In this document: piece after piece, positions 24,225 through 31,528 of the stretch | Position numbering within the stretch: the first letter of the stretch is position 1 | Layout of the letters: every line of letters begins with the position of its first letter | Source of the DNA: Mesorhizobium sp. | GTDB lineage: Bacteria; Pseudomonadota; Alphaproteobacteria; Rhizobiales; Rhizobiaceae | Length of the DNA: 35,653 bases | Reading direction: 5' to 3' | Assembly: GCF_005063415.1 (NCBI RefSeq) | Contig: NZ_SUEG01000049.1 | Coordinates: 306 to 35,958, forward strand | Made by a program: the position numbers and the translations under genes | Notes under the pieces: generated by a model | The model's input: the letters and a program-made list of their open reading frames with translations, nothing else | Told to the model about the DNA's origin: nothing | The model's database searches: none

Positions 24225-26537
24225 TTGGCTGTGGTCATCACCTCCCTGATCCTTTTCCTCATCGGCCTGGCGCTTGGCGGCGGTGGCATCTGGCTCGTGA
24301 CGCTGGGCGGCAGCTGGTATTACGTCGTCGTCGGTCTAGCTTTCCTCGTCGCGGCCTGGCTGCTCTACAGGCGCAGATCCACGGCGCTGTGGCTCTACGC
24401 GGCGATCGTGCTCGGTACGCTCGCCTGGGCGGTCTGGGAGATCGGCTTCGACTGGTGGGAGCTCGGTCCGCGCGGCGGCATCATCGTGCTTGTCGCGCTG
24501 TGGCTTTTGACGCCATGGGCGCGGCGCGGGCTTACCGGTCCCCACGGACGCGCGCCGCTGATCCTCGCCGTGCTGGCATCGCTTGCCGTCGCCGGTTATT
24601 CGATGACGGTCGATCCAAAGGATATTACGGGTGAACTCAACACCGACAAGGTGACGCCGACGGCCGACCTCGGCGGCAACGTGCCGGCTGGCGAATGGCA
24701 CTATTACGGTCGCACGCAATATGGCCAGCGCTATTCGCCGCTCGACCAGATCACCCCCGAAAACGTCGCCAATCTGCAGCCGGCCTGGACCTATCGCACC
24801 GGCGACGTGAAAGGGCCCGACGACATCGCCGAGACGACCTATCAGGTGACGCCGCTGAAGATTGCCGACACGCTCTATATCTGCACGCCGCATAATTTTG
24901 CCATCGCCGTAGACGCCGCGAGCGGCAAGGAGAAATGGCGCTTCGATCCGCAGGTCAAGCTCGACAAGGACCGCCAGCACCAGACTTGCCGCGGCGTGTC
25001 CTATTATGCCGACGCCAAGATCGCCGCCGGCCAGCCCTGCGCCACACGCATCTACATGCCGACATCCGACGCCCGGCTGATCGCGCTCGACGCCGCGAAT
25101 GGCCAGGTCTGCCCCACATTTGCCGAAGGCGGCACGCTGAACCTGCTCGCCAACATGCCATATCCGAAGCCGGGCTATTATTATTCGACCTCGGCGCCGC
25201 TGATCGTCGGCAACAAGATCATCGTCGGCGGCGCGGTCAACGACAATTATTCGACGCAGGAACCGTCCGGGGTCATCCGTGCCTACGATGCCGACACCGG
25301 CGCGCTGTTGTGGAATTGGGATTCCGGCAATCCGGACCAGACGACGCCGCTGCCGCCGGGCCAGACCTATACCAACAACTCGCCCAACATGTGGTCGACG
25401 GCGAGCGCCGACGAGAAGCTCGGCCTGCTCTATGTGCCGCTCGGCAACAAGACGCCGGACCAGCTCGGCGCCGGGCGCAGCGCCAACGACGAGAAATTCT
25501 CCTCGTCGATCACCGCGCTCGACCTCAACAGCGGCCAATTGCGCTGGGTGCAACAGACCGTGCATCACGATCTCTGGGACATGGACGTGCCGGCGCAGCC
25601 GACGCTGGTCGACATCACCACGGAAAGTGGCGTGGTGCCTGCGCTGGTCGGGCCGACCAAGCAGGGCGACCTTTATGTGCTCGACCGGCGCAGCGGCGAG
25701 CCGATCGTTCCGGTCAAGGAACTGCCGGCGCCGGGCGGCGCGATCGAAGGCGACCATACCTCGCCGACGCAGCCGCTCTCGGACCTGAGCTTCAGTCCGA
25801 AACCGCTGACTGGCGCCGACATGTGGGGCATCACCATGTTCGACCAGCTGGCCTGCCGGATCGAGCTTCGGAAGCTGCGCTATGAGGGCCGCTATACGCC
25901 CCCGTCACTGCAGGGCTCGCTGATCTACCCCGGCAATTTCGGCACCTTCAACTGGGGCGGCGTGGCAGTCGATCCGGTCCGGCAGGTGATGTTCGGCATG
26001 CCGACATACCTGGCGTTCATCTCCAAACTGGTGCCGCGCGCCGACGTGCCGCCGCCCGGCGACACCAAGGGCAGCGAACAGGGCCTGAACCGCAATGACG
26101 GTGCGCCTTACGCAGTCATATTGAAGCCGTTCCTGTCGCCGCTCGGCATTCCCTGCCAGGCGCCGCCCTGGGGCTATGTGGCGGGCGCCGACCTTCGGAC
26201 CGGCAAGATCGTCTACAAGCATCGCAACGGCACCGTCTATGACATGACGCCGCTGCCGCTGCCGTTCAAGGTCGGCGTGCCCGGCATTGGCGGGCCGATG
26301 ATCACTGCCGGCGGCGTCGCCTTCCTCGGCGCGGCGGTCGACGACTATGTGCGCGCTTATGACCTGACGACCGGCAAACAGCTCTGGCAGGCGCGGCTGC
26401 CTGCCGGCGGGCAGTCGACACCCATGACCTACACGGTAGCCGACGGCCGCCAGTTCGTCGTCATCGTTGCCGGCGGCCACGGCTCGGTCGGCACCAAGCC
26501 GGGCGATTATGTGATGGCCTATACGCTGCCGAAATAG
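24225..26537 (+). CDS. gcd: membrane-bound PQQ-dependent glucose dehydrogenase
   Basis: 770 aa. Five N-terminal membrane helices (to ~residue 130) precede an eight-bladed PQQ beta-propeller. Marks: W-H-Y-Y-G-R-T-Q-Y-G-Q-R-Y-S-P-L, Q-H-Q-T-C-R-G-V-S-Y-Y, repeated W-propeller motifs, and the catalytic-region H-H-D-L-W-D-M-D. It oxidises glucose to gluconolactone in the periplasm and passes electrons to ubiquinone; the gluconic acid formed dissolves mineral phosphate. I choose a TTG start at 24225: AAGGAG lies 7 bases upstream and the protein then begins at helix 1. A GTG at 24153 adds 24 atypical residues. No PQQ synthesis gene is nearby. Confidence 0.93.
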   Translation: MAVVITSLILFLIGLALGGGGIWLVTLGGSWYYVVVGLAFLVAAWLLYRRRSTALWLYAAIVLGTLAWAVWEIGFDWWELGPRGGIIVLVALWLLTPWARRGLTGPHGRAPLILAVLASLAVAGYSMTVDPKDITGELNTDKVTPTADLGGNVPAGEWHYYGRTQYGQRYSPLDQITPENVANLQPAWTYRTGDVKGPDDIAETTYQVTPLKIADTLYICTPHNFAIAVDAASGKEKWRFDPQVKLDKDRQHQTCRGVSYYADAKIAAGQPCATRIYMPTSDARLIALDAANGQVCPTFAEGGTLNLLANMPYPKPGYYYSTSAPLIVGNKIIVGGAVNDNYSTQEPSGVIRAYDADTGALLWNWDSGNPDQTTPLPPGQTYTNNSPNMWSTASADEKLGLLYVPLGNKTPDQLGAGRSANDEKFSSSITALDLNSGQLRWVQQTVHHDLWDMDVPAQPTLVDITTESGVVPALVGPTKQGDLYVLDRRSGEPIVPVKELPAPGGAIEGDHTSPTQPLSDLSFSPKPLTGADMWGITMFDQLACRIELRKLRYEGRYTPPSLQGSLIYPGNFGTFNWGGVAVDPVRQVMFGMPTYLAFISKLVPRADVPPPGDTKGSEQGLNRNDGAPYAVILKPFLSPLGIPCQAPPWGYVAGADLRTGKIVYKHRNGTVYDMTPLPLPFKVGVPGIGGPMITAGGVAFLGAAVDDYVRAYDLTTGKQLWQARLPAGGQSTPMTYTVADGRQFVVIVAGGHGSVGTKPGDYVMAYTLPK

Positions 26538-26546
26538 AGAAGTCGT

Positions 26547-26978
26547 TCAGAGCCCGAGATGCCCTTTCAGGTCGGGTACCGATGCAAGTACCTCACTGGT
26601 CAGCTGCGGGCCGGCGGCTGTCTCGGCCTGCTGGACCAGCATCGTGCCGGCCTGGCTGATCTGTGCCAGCGTGAGGCCTGATGCCTTGAGTATGGCGACG
26701 CCGTTGATCAGCGCGCCGGTCTTTTCGCCGAGAACGCCGCCGAGCGCGCCCTCCAGCGAGGACAGGAGACCACCGCCGGAAGCCGTGCCGGGAGCCATGA
26801 CATCATACTGCTTGGCCAGGGCGTCGGCTCCCGGGATCTTGGCGAAGAAGCTGGACAGAGTCGTGCCTTCCGCCTCGTGTTCGAGCACGGAGAAAATCGT
26901 GCCGGCGATCTTTTCCGTCAAAGCCTGGTTGAGACCGGATTTCTGGGAGACGGTGTTGATGATGTCCTGAACGTCCAC
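26547..26978 (-). CDS. helical hypothetical protein (DUF2780/DUF937-like pattern)
   Basis: 143 aa from GTG 26978 with GAGG overlapping the stop of the upstream small gene. It starts M-D-V-Q-D-I-I-N-T-V and is mostly amphipathic helix with a Gly/Ser/Ala-rich centre (G-G-G-L-L-S-S-L-E-G-A-L-G-G-V-L-G). The segment I-P-G-A-D-A-L and the C-terminus S-V-P-D-L-K-G-H-L recall small helical DUF proteins of the DUF2780/DUF937 type; the assignment is loose. No signal peptide. Convergent with gcd with nine bases between stops. Probably co-transcribed with the 46-aa gene. Confidence 0.7.
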   Translation of the reverse strand: MDVQDIINTVSQKSGLNQALTEKIAGTIFSVLEHEAEGTTLSSFFAKIPGADALAKQYDVMAPGTASGGGLLSSLEGALGGVLGEKTGALINGVAILKASGLTLAQISQAGTMLVQQAETAAGPQLTSEVLASVPDLKGHLGL

Positions 26979-26987
26979 GACCTTTCC

Positions 26988-27128
26988 TCAGGCTTTGGTG
27001 TTTGTGGGCGGGTGCCGGTTGGAGCGGACCTTGATCAACGATCGTTTGAAGGCGGTGAACCGCAGCGCCAGCAAAGTCATAGCGGCGAGTGCGAACCCAC
27101 TTGCCAGAAGCGGGAAGGGAAAGGTCAT
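26988..27128 (-). CDS. 46-aa membrane microprotein
   Basis: A 46-codon frame with AAGGA eight bases before the ATG and a stop nine bases before the next gene. Residues ~5-27 form one hydrophobic helix (starting F-P-L-L-A-S-G-F-A-L-A-A-M) followed by a strongly basic tail with K/R at 28, 29, 33, 35 and 38, giving a positive-inside, N-out anchor. Family not recognised. Tight spacing to the DUF gene suggests one operon, perhaps a membrane partner of that helical protein. Confidence 0.6.
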   Translation of the reverse strand: MTFPFPLLASGFALAAMTLLALRFTAFKRSLIKVRSNRHPPTNTKA

Positions 27129-27162
27129 GGGCTTATTCCTTCGTCGTCAGGCATTCTTTTCC

Positions 27163-27195
27163 CGCCAAATGGCCATTCTCGTTCGCCAAATGGCC
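27163..27195. promoter_or_regulatory. tandem operator candidate, two CGCCAAATGGCC sites
   Basis: Identical 12-bp words at 27163-27174 and 27184-27195 with a 21-bp period (two helical turns), each containing the near-palindrome GCCA-AA-TGGC. They lie between the divergent small membrane gene (start 27128) and the dienelactone hydrolase gene (start 27397). Spacing on one face of the helix suits two repressor or activator dimers. Confidence 0.5.
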
Positions 27196-27229
27196 CGAGT
27201 GAGGCATAGCTCGGTAACTTCTTTTTACA

Positions 27230-27259
27230 TTGTGGTACGTGCATTTTGCATTGCCACAA
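27230..27259. repeat. nested inverted repeat in the divergent region
   Basis: TTGTGG (27230-27235) pairs with CCACAA (27254-27259), with an inner TGCA-N3-TGCA pair (27240-27250). Could be an operator or an RNA hairpin in the leader of the hydrolase gene. The rest of 27129-27396 shows no gene. Confidence 0.35.
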
Positions 27260-27396
27260 AGGACCAAAATTTAACGACAGTGAGGCGCGCGGCATCACGG
27301 CCCTCGTGCAGGGACTTTTGGCAGCCTCACTCAGCCGTGACTGGACCAGGCAAGCTTCGGCTCTATGTTGCCGCGGGGGGCGACGAGGAGCGCGCC

Positions 27397-28296
27397 ATGA
27401 CAACACCTGCCGGACCCACTGCCGCCGAGCCTGTCATTACCCAGGCGATGATCGATGCCTATGACGAATACACGCATCTGACGCTCGATCGCCGCCGCTT
27501 CATGGAGCAGTTGACCAGGCTTGCCGGATCGGGTGCCGCAGCCGCCGCGATCGCGCCGCTGCTGGCGGCGAACTCGGCCCAGGCGGCAATCGTGGCGGAA
27601 GACGATCCGCGTGTGAAAGGCGAGGACATCAGCTACCCGGACAGCGGTGGCCAGATGAAGGGCTATCTGGTCAAGCCGGCGGGTCAGTCCGGCAAGCTGG
27701 GCACCGTCATCGTCGTGCACGAAAACCGGGGACTCAACCCGCATATTCGCGATGTGGCGCGGCGCGTTGCGCTGGAAGGATTCGTAGCGCTCGCACCGGA
27801 CTTCATGACGCCGCTCGGCGGCACGCCGGCCGATGAAAACAGGGCACGTGACCTGTTTTCCCAGCTCGATCCAGCACAGGTCGCCGCCAATGCCGTCGCA
27901 ACGGTCGCCTACCTCAAAGGTTACAAGGACGGCAACGGCAAGGTCGGCGCCGTCGGCTTCTGCTGGGGCGGCGGCACGGTGAACATGCTGGCCGTCAACG
28001 CGCCGGATCTTGCAGCCGCGGTCGCCTATTATGGCATGCAGCCAAAGGCCGAGGACGTGCCGAAGATCAAGGCCGCGCTTATGCTGCATTATGCCGGGCT
28101 CGACACCCGCACCAATGCCGGCATCGACGCCTTCAAGAAGGAACTCGACGCAGCCCATGTCGAATACTCGGTCTATGTCTATGAAGGCGCCAACCATGCC
28201 TTCAACAACGACACGTCGGCGGCCCGCTACGATAAGAAGGCGGCTGACCTCGCCTGGGGCCGGACGATCGCCTTCCTCAAGGAGAAGCTGGGCTGA
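27397..28296 (+). CDS. dienelactone hydrolase family protein with Tat-like signal
   Basis: 299 aa from ATG 27397 (GAGGAG six bases upstream; frames further up run through the intergenic region). Residues ~31-65 carry D-R-R-R-F-M-E-Q-L followed by an Ala-rich hydrophobic stretch to N-S-A-Q-A-A, a twin-arginine type export signal set back from the N-terminus. The alpha/beta-hydrolase domain has V-V-H-E-N-R-G-L-N-P-H, the nucleophile Cys in V-G-F-C-W-G-G-G, an Asp in A-G-L-D-T-R and the His in N-H-A-F. This Cys-Asp-His triad is that of dienelactone hydrolases; the natural ester is unknown. Its TGA abuts the stop of the convergent exporter gene. Confidence 0.88.
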   Translation: MTTPAGPTAAEPVITQAMIDAYDEYTHLTLDRRRFMEQLTRLAGSGAAAAAIAPLLAANSAQAAIVAEDDPRVKGEDISYPDSGGQMKGYLVKPAGQSGKLGTVIVVHENRGLNPHIRDVARRVALEGFVALAPDFMTPLGGTPADENRARDLFSQLDPAQVAANAVATVAYLKGYKDGNGKVGAVGFCWGGGTVNMLAVNAPDLAAAVAYYGMQPKAEDVPKIKAALMLHYAGLDTRTNAGIDAFKKELDAAHVEYSVYVYEGANHAFNNDTSAARYDKKAADLAWGRTIAFLKEKLG

Positions 28297-29205
28297 TCAG
28301 GCGGGCGCCGGCGCCGGTTTGTGAAGGGCGACGCCGGCCACCACCAGCGCGATGCCGATGCAGTCGGTGAGGCTCGGCACCTGCCGCAGCACAATGACAC
28401 CGATCAACGTCGCGGTGACCGGCAGCAAAGACAGCATCAGCGCGAAGCTGGAGCGCGGCAGCCGCGACATGGCAAGCTGGTCGCAGATATAGGGAATGAC
28501 CGACGAGCAGATGCCGACGCCGACCGCCGCAAGCAGCAGCGGCGGCGCCGAGAAAGCCGGCAGTGCATCGGCAAAACCGATCGGCAGTACGACGAGAAGG
28601 GCGACCGCCATGGCGGCACCCAGCCCGGCGATTCCATCGCCGGCGCCGGCGCGCGCGACGCGGTGGCCGAGCACGATATAGCCAACGAACAGTGCGCCAT
28701 TGAGGAAGGCCCAGAACAGGCCGACGGGATCGCTCGACCATTTGACGTCCATGAGCAACAGGGTGCCGGCGACGGCGATTGCGAGGGCGGCGAGATTGCG
28801 CGGGCTTCTGAGGCCGACAAGCGCGACCCCGATGGTGCCGACGAATTCAATCGCCGCCACCAGCGAGATCGGCAGCCGGTCGAGCGCCAGGTAAAACGAG
28901 CAATTCATCACCCCAAGGCAGGCGCCGAAAGCCACAAGCAACAATCGCGTCGAGCGATCGGCGCGGGCGAAGACCGCCCATGGCCGGGTCAGCGGAGCAA
29001 AGACGAGTGCAGCGGTGGCGATGCGCAGCCAAGCCATCCCGAGCACGCCGACATGCGGGAACAGCAGCACCGCAAAGGCCGGTCCGAGATAGTGGAACAC
29101 GGAGCTGACGCCGAACCAGAGATGCGGCGGGACCGAGTTTGCCAAGGTAAAGGCGGGGCCGGCGAGTGCCGGACTTGCTGCCGGGGCTTGCGTCCGATCT
29201 TCCAT
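28297..29205 (-). CDS. EamA-family exporter (RhtA-like)
   Basis: 302-aa inner-membrane protein with ten hydrophobic helices in two EamA repeats. G-V-S-S-V-F-H-Y-L-G-P-A-F-A-V, the L-R-I-A-T-A-A-L-V-F-A-P motif and P-I-S-L-V-A-A-I-E-F-V-G recall the RhtA threonine/homoserine exporter group. An Lrp/AsnC regulator lies divergently, which supports amino-acid efflux. Start at ATG 29205 is by alignment sense only: neither it nor the ATG at 29235 has a clear ribosome site. Its stop directly abuts that of the hydrolase gene. Confidence 0.85.
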   Translation of the reverse strand: MEDRTQAPAASPALAGPAFTLANSVPPHLWFGVSSVFHYLGPAFAVLLFPHVGVLGMAWLRIATAALVFAPLTRPWAVFARADRSTRLLLVAFGACLGVMNCSFYLALDRLPISLVAAIEFVGTIGVALVGLRSPRNLAALAIAVAGTLLLMDVKWSSDPVGLFWAFLNGALFVGYIVLGHRVARAGAGDGIAGLGAAMAVALLVVLPIGFADALPAFSAPPLLLAAVGVGICSSVIPYICDQLAMSRLPRSSFALMLSLLPVTATLIGVIVLRQVPSLTDCIGIALVVAGVALHKPAPAPA

Positions 29206-29256
29206 GGGATCAGTATCGCAGGCGATTTTTGCCATTGATATGGATGATGGCCGGTC

Positions 29257-29865
29257 ATGGCGGCCATTTGCTTTCCGGAAGCAAGGAGTATTCCGCTGAA
29301 ACGCCTTCGAAATGAAAATACCGATCTGGATCCGGCGGACCTGAAAATCCTGCGCCTGCTGGAAAAGGATGCGCGCACCAGCACCGCCGAACTGGCGCGA
29401 TCGGTCGGCCTGTCGGCGCCGAGCGTCGCCGAGCGCATCAAGCGGCTGCAGGAAAGCGGCGTGATCGAGGCCTATACGGTGCGCATCAATCCGGCCGCGC
29501 TGGGCATGAAGCTGTCGGCATGGCTGCGCATCAGGCCGGTGCCGGGGCAACTGGCTGTCGTGGCCGAAATCATCCGCGACCTGCCGGAAATCGCCCAATG
29601 CGACCGGGTCACCGGCGAAGACTGTTTCATCGCGCTGGCGCATGTCGGCTCGGTGGCCGAACTCGAGCGGGTGATCGACCGGATCATTCCCCATGCGATG
29701 ACCAATACGGCGATCATCCAGTCGTCGCCGGTGGTGCCGCGATCGCCGCTGGGGGCGGTGAAGCGGCAGGACGGGGCGATCATTCGTGAGCGGGCAGGCA
29801 ACAGCCACATAGCCCTATCGCGCGGCGGCAAGGAGCAGAGCCACGAGCCGCAAGACGATGCTTAA
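29257..29865 (+). CDS. Lrp/AsnC-family transcriptional regulator
   Basis: Up to 202 aa. AsnC-type helix-turn-helix (L-D-P-A-D-L-K-I-L-R-L-L-E-K-D-A-R-T, S-V-G-L-S-A-P-S-V-A-E-R-I-K-R-L-Q) then the RAM effector domain (I-E-A-Y-T-V-R-I-N-P-A-A-L-G, C-D-R-V-T-G-E-D-C-F). The start is uncertain: AAGGAG (29283-29288) has its best 7-base spacing to a CTG at 29296, giving M-K-R-L-R-N, while the only upstream ATG (29257) has no ribosome site. It is divergent from the EamA exporter and likely controls it in response to an amino acid. The stop overlaps that of the next, convergent gene. Confidence 0.9.
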   Translation: MAAICFPEARSIPLKRLRNENTDLDPADLKILRLLEKDARTSTAELARSVGLSAPSVAERIKRLQESGVIEAYTVRINPAALGMKLSAWLRIRPVPGQLAVVAEIIRDLPEIAQCDRVTGEDCFIALAHVGSVAELERVIDRIIPHAMTNTAIIQSSPVVPRSPLGAVKRQDGAIIRERAGNSHIALSRGGKEQSHEPQDDA

Positions 29866-30392
29866 GCTCGGGACGCCACACGAAGGGCGCGCAGAGGAAA
29901 GTCCGCGTCAACGGCAGATAGGTCATTCACCAGCATAACGGCGGCTTCGGCTTCCGCATCAGGAACTTCGGCAGCCATGGCGGCCAACCAAACCACGCGA
30001 CCCGGGACTCGGGCGGCCCAGCGTGATGCACCGGACAAACCTTTCATATTGTCCTCATAGTCCATCAATGGCCGATCGTCGCAATCGCCCTCAAGGGATG
30101 TTCGCGCCATGTTGCACAGCCTTGCCAAGTCACGGGAGATGCTCGCGAGGTCCATTCGCGAGGCCGCTGCCTCTTCAAGCAGCGCTAGACAGGCGTGCAG
30201 AAAAGCACGGAGAGCCTGATCCCCACCGCCTGGTGCCGCGACGCGGCGGCGAAGCGCGGCCAGAACGACCGTCAACTCACTGCTGCTGTGTTTGCTGAAG
30301 TGCCGGCTTCGGAAGAAGTCAAGTCGATCAGCGATCGCCGCCGCCCATGTCGGCAATCCTGCTTCGATTTCAGACAGCGAGTCATTCGCCAT
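29862..30392 (-). CDS. hypothetical protein
   Basis: 176 aa, not recognised. Mostly helical, soluble, acidic overall; a basic L-R-R-R segment near residue 47 and an Ala-rich C-terminal half. No signal peptide or membrane segment. GGAG stands 7 bases before the ATG. Its TAA shares the TTAA tetranucleotide 29862-29865 with the stop of the convergent Lrp gene. Codon use is like its neighbours, so I take it as real. Confidence 0.65.
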   Translation of the reverse strand: MANDSLSEIEAGLPTWAAAIADRLDFFRSRHFSKHSSSELTVVLAALRRRVAAPGGGDQALRAFLHACLALLEEAAASRMDLASISRDLARLCNMARTSLEGDCDDRPLMDYEDNMKGLSGASRWAARVPGRVVWLAAMAAEVPDAEAEAAVMLVNDLSAVDADFPLRALRVASRA

Positions 30393-30578
30393 CCCGCATC
30401 TCCATTGCTATCCGCCAGCAATCCATATTGGCAGGGAGTAGGCCATGCAATTCACCGACGCTGTAACCGTCGCGGAACGCGTTGGCGCGATGGGGAGAAG
30501 TGCATGGCGGGGCGACGAGGGGCGGCGCAAATATACCAGATGCAAACCGGACGGCCGGTCTGTTTCTTCCCGCACCGC

Positions 30579-30776
30579 TCAAGGGTGGCCGCGCTTCATC
30601 CGCGCCTGCTTCAGGATGGCGCGCCAGCGGATCATGGCGAAGGGGATCGGCTCGTTGTTGTTGGCGATGTGGAAGATCTCGTTATTGAGGTTCTTCAGCG
30701 AGCGCCAGAAATCATAGTCGGTGATGCGTGGATCAGCCGCCAGCCTGTCCGCCTCGACCTTGATGTCGGTTTTCAT
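30579..30776 (-). CDS. small hypothetical protein
   Basis: 65 aa, soluble, starting M-K-T-D-I-K-V-E-A-D-R-L and with D-F-W-R-S-L-K-N-L-N-N-E-I-F-H-I-A-N-N in the centre and a basic C-terminus (M-K-R-G-H-P). GGGGAA lies upstream of the ATG. The complex, non-repetitive residue mix argues for a real gene. Family unknown. The 186 bases to the next gene (30393-30578) show no convincing feature; a TTG-started frame there overlaps both neighbours and has no ribosome site. Confidence 0.6.
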   Translation of the reverse strand: MKTDIKVEADRLAADPRITDYDFWRSLKNLNNEIFHIANNNEPIPFAMIRWRAILKQARMKRGHP

Positions 30777-30882
30777 GCACGTTCCCCGAACCGCTGCTGC
30801 TCCGCCGCCCGTATCGCAATTCGATGCGGATGGTTTTCCAACGCCGCGCTGAGTCGTTCAACGTCTCAATTCGGCTTGTTCA

Positions 30883-30907
30883 CGTTAAAACCTCGGTAAG
30901 GTTAACG
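30883..30907. repeat. interrupted inverted repeat
   Basis: CGTTAA (30883-30888), two unpaired bases, CCT, loop, AGG, TTAACG (30902-30907). It lies between the stop of the thioesterase gene and the start of the 65-aa gene, both on the minus strand. No T-run, so it is more likely an operator or RNA hairpin than a full terminator. Confidence 0.35.
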
Positions 30908-30923
30908 GCGGTTGGGTTGCGGT

Positions 30924-31409
30924 TCAAGCCGGCTTACGACGAATACCGATCGAGCGGCCGGCGCGCTCTGGCATCGGCAGGGCGGCATGGGCGGCGCGCA
31001 TCGCTTCCAGCCTGGCCAGGACGTCAGCGGGGAAGGGCGCGACCTTCGGGCCAGCCATGTCGACATGCAACGACAGCGTTTCGGAGGTGGCGGCGAGCCA
31101 GCCGTCGAGATGGCGGATTTCCTGATAGGCCCTCAGCCGCTTCTCGTCGTGGTCCAGCAGCTGGAACGAGACCGTGACCTTGTGGTCGAGATGCAACTCC
31201 TGGACGTAGCAGACATGGACTTCCGCGGTGTAGATGGTCAGCCGTCGTTCTTTCACATAATCCGGCCCCATCCCCATCATCTCGAAGGCTTCGTCGGAGC
31301 ACCGGTCGAACAGCACGTTGTAATAGGCCATGTTGAGATGGCCGTTGTAGTCGATCCAGGCCTCCTCGATGTCCATGGCGCGAGAGACGAAAGGGGCGGT
31401 GATGGGCAT
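30924..31409 (-). CDS. hot-dog fold acyl-CoA thioesterase family protein
   Basis: 161 aa from ATG 31409, preceded by AGAAGGAAG; a start at 31430 adds seven residues. The hot-dog signature W-I-D-Y-N-G-H-L-N-M-A-Y-Y-N is at ~19-32, with the Asp-Asn-His positions of the 4-hydroxybenzoyl-CoA thioesterase group, then Y-T-A-E-V-H-V-C-Y-V-Q-E-L. Such enzymes hydrolyse acyl-CoA in the cytoplasm; related proteins act in carnitine/betaine breakdown, but no such cluster is here. Divergent from the FAD oxidase gene. Confidence 0.82.
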   Translation of the reverse strand: MPITAPFVSRAMDIEEAWIDYNGHLNMAYYNVLFDRCSDEAFEMMGMGPDYVKERRLTIYTAEVHVCYVQELHLDHKVTVSFQLLDHDEKRLRAYQEIRHLDGWLAATSETLSLHVDMAGPKVAPFPADVLARLEAMRAAHAALPMPERAGRSIGIRRKPA

Positions 31410-31528
31410 CGGAAACTTCCTTCTCGTCATGCCGGGGTGAGCGTGGACTGGACAGAGCGTGGTTGGTGAGACTACGCATCCCTAGATGCAGAACAAGGGT
31501 GGACGCTGGTCCATTCGCGGAGGAATCG

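Noticed and set aside
26995..27396. Extended N-terminus of the dienelactone hydrolase
   Set aside because: It reads through the divergent regulatory region and the antisense of the 46-aa gene; ATG 27397 has GAGGAG in front.
28297..29808. EamA frame extended to 29808 (503 codons)
   Set aside because: The added part is antisense to the Lrp gene; the transporter begins at its first membrane helix after ATG 29205.
30382..30582. 66-codon minus-strand frame between two hypotheticals
   Set aside because: TTG start without ribosome site, overlaps both neighbours, low-complexity composition.
30883..30907. CtrA binding site (TTAA-N7-TTAA)
   Set aside because: The two TTAA words are 13 bases apart, not 7.
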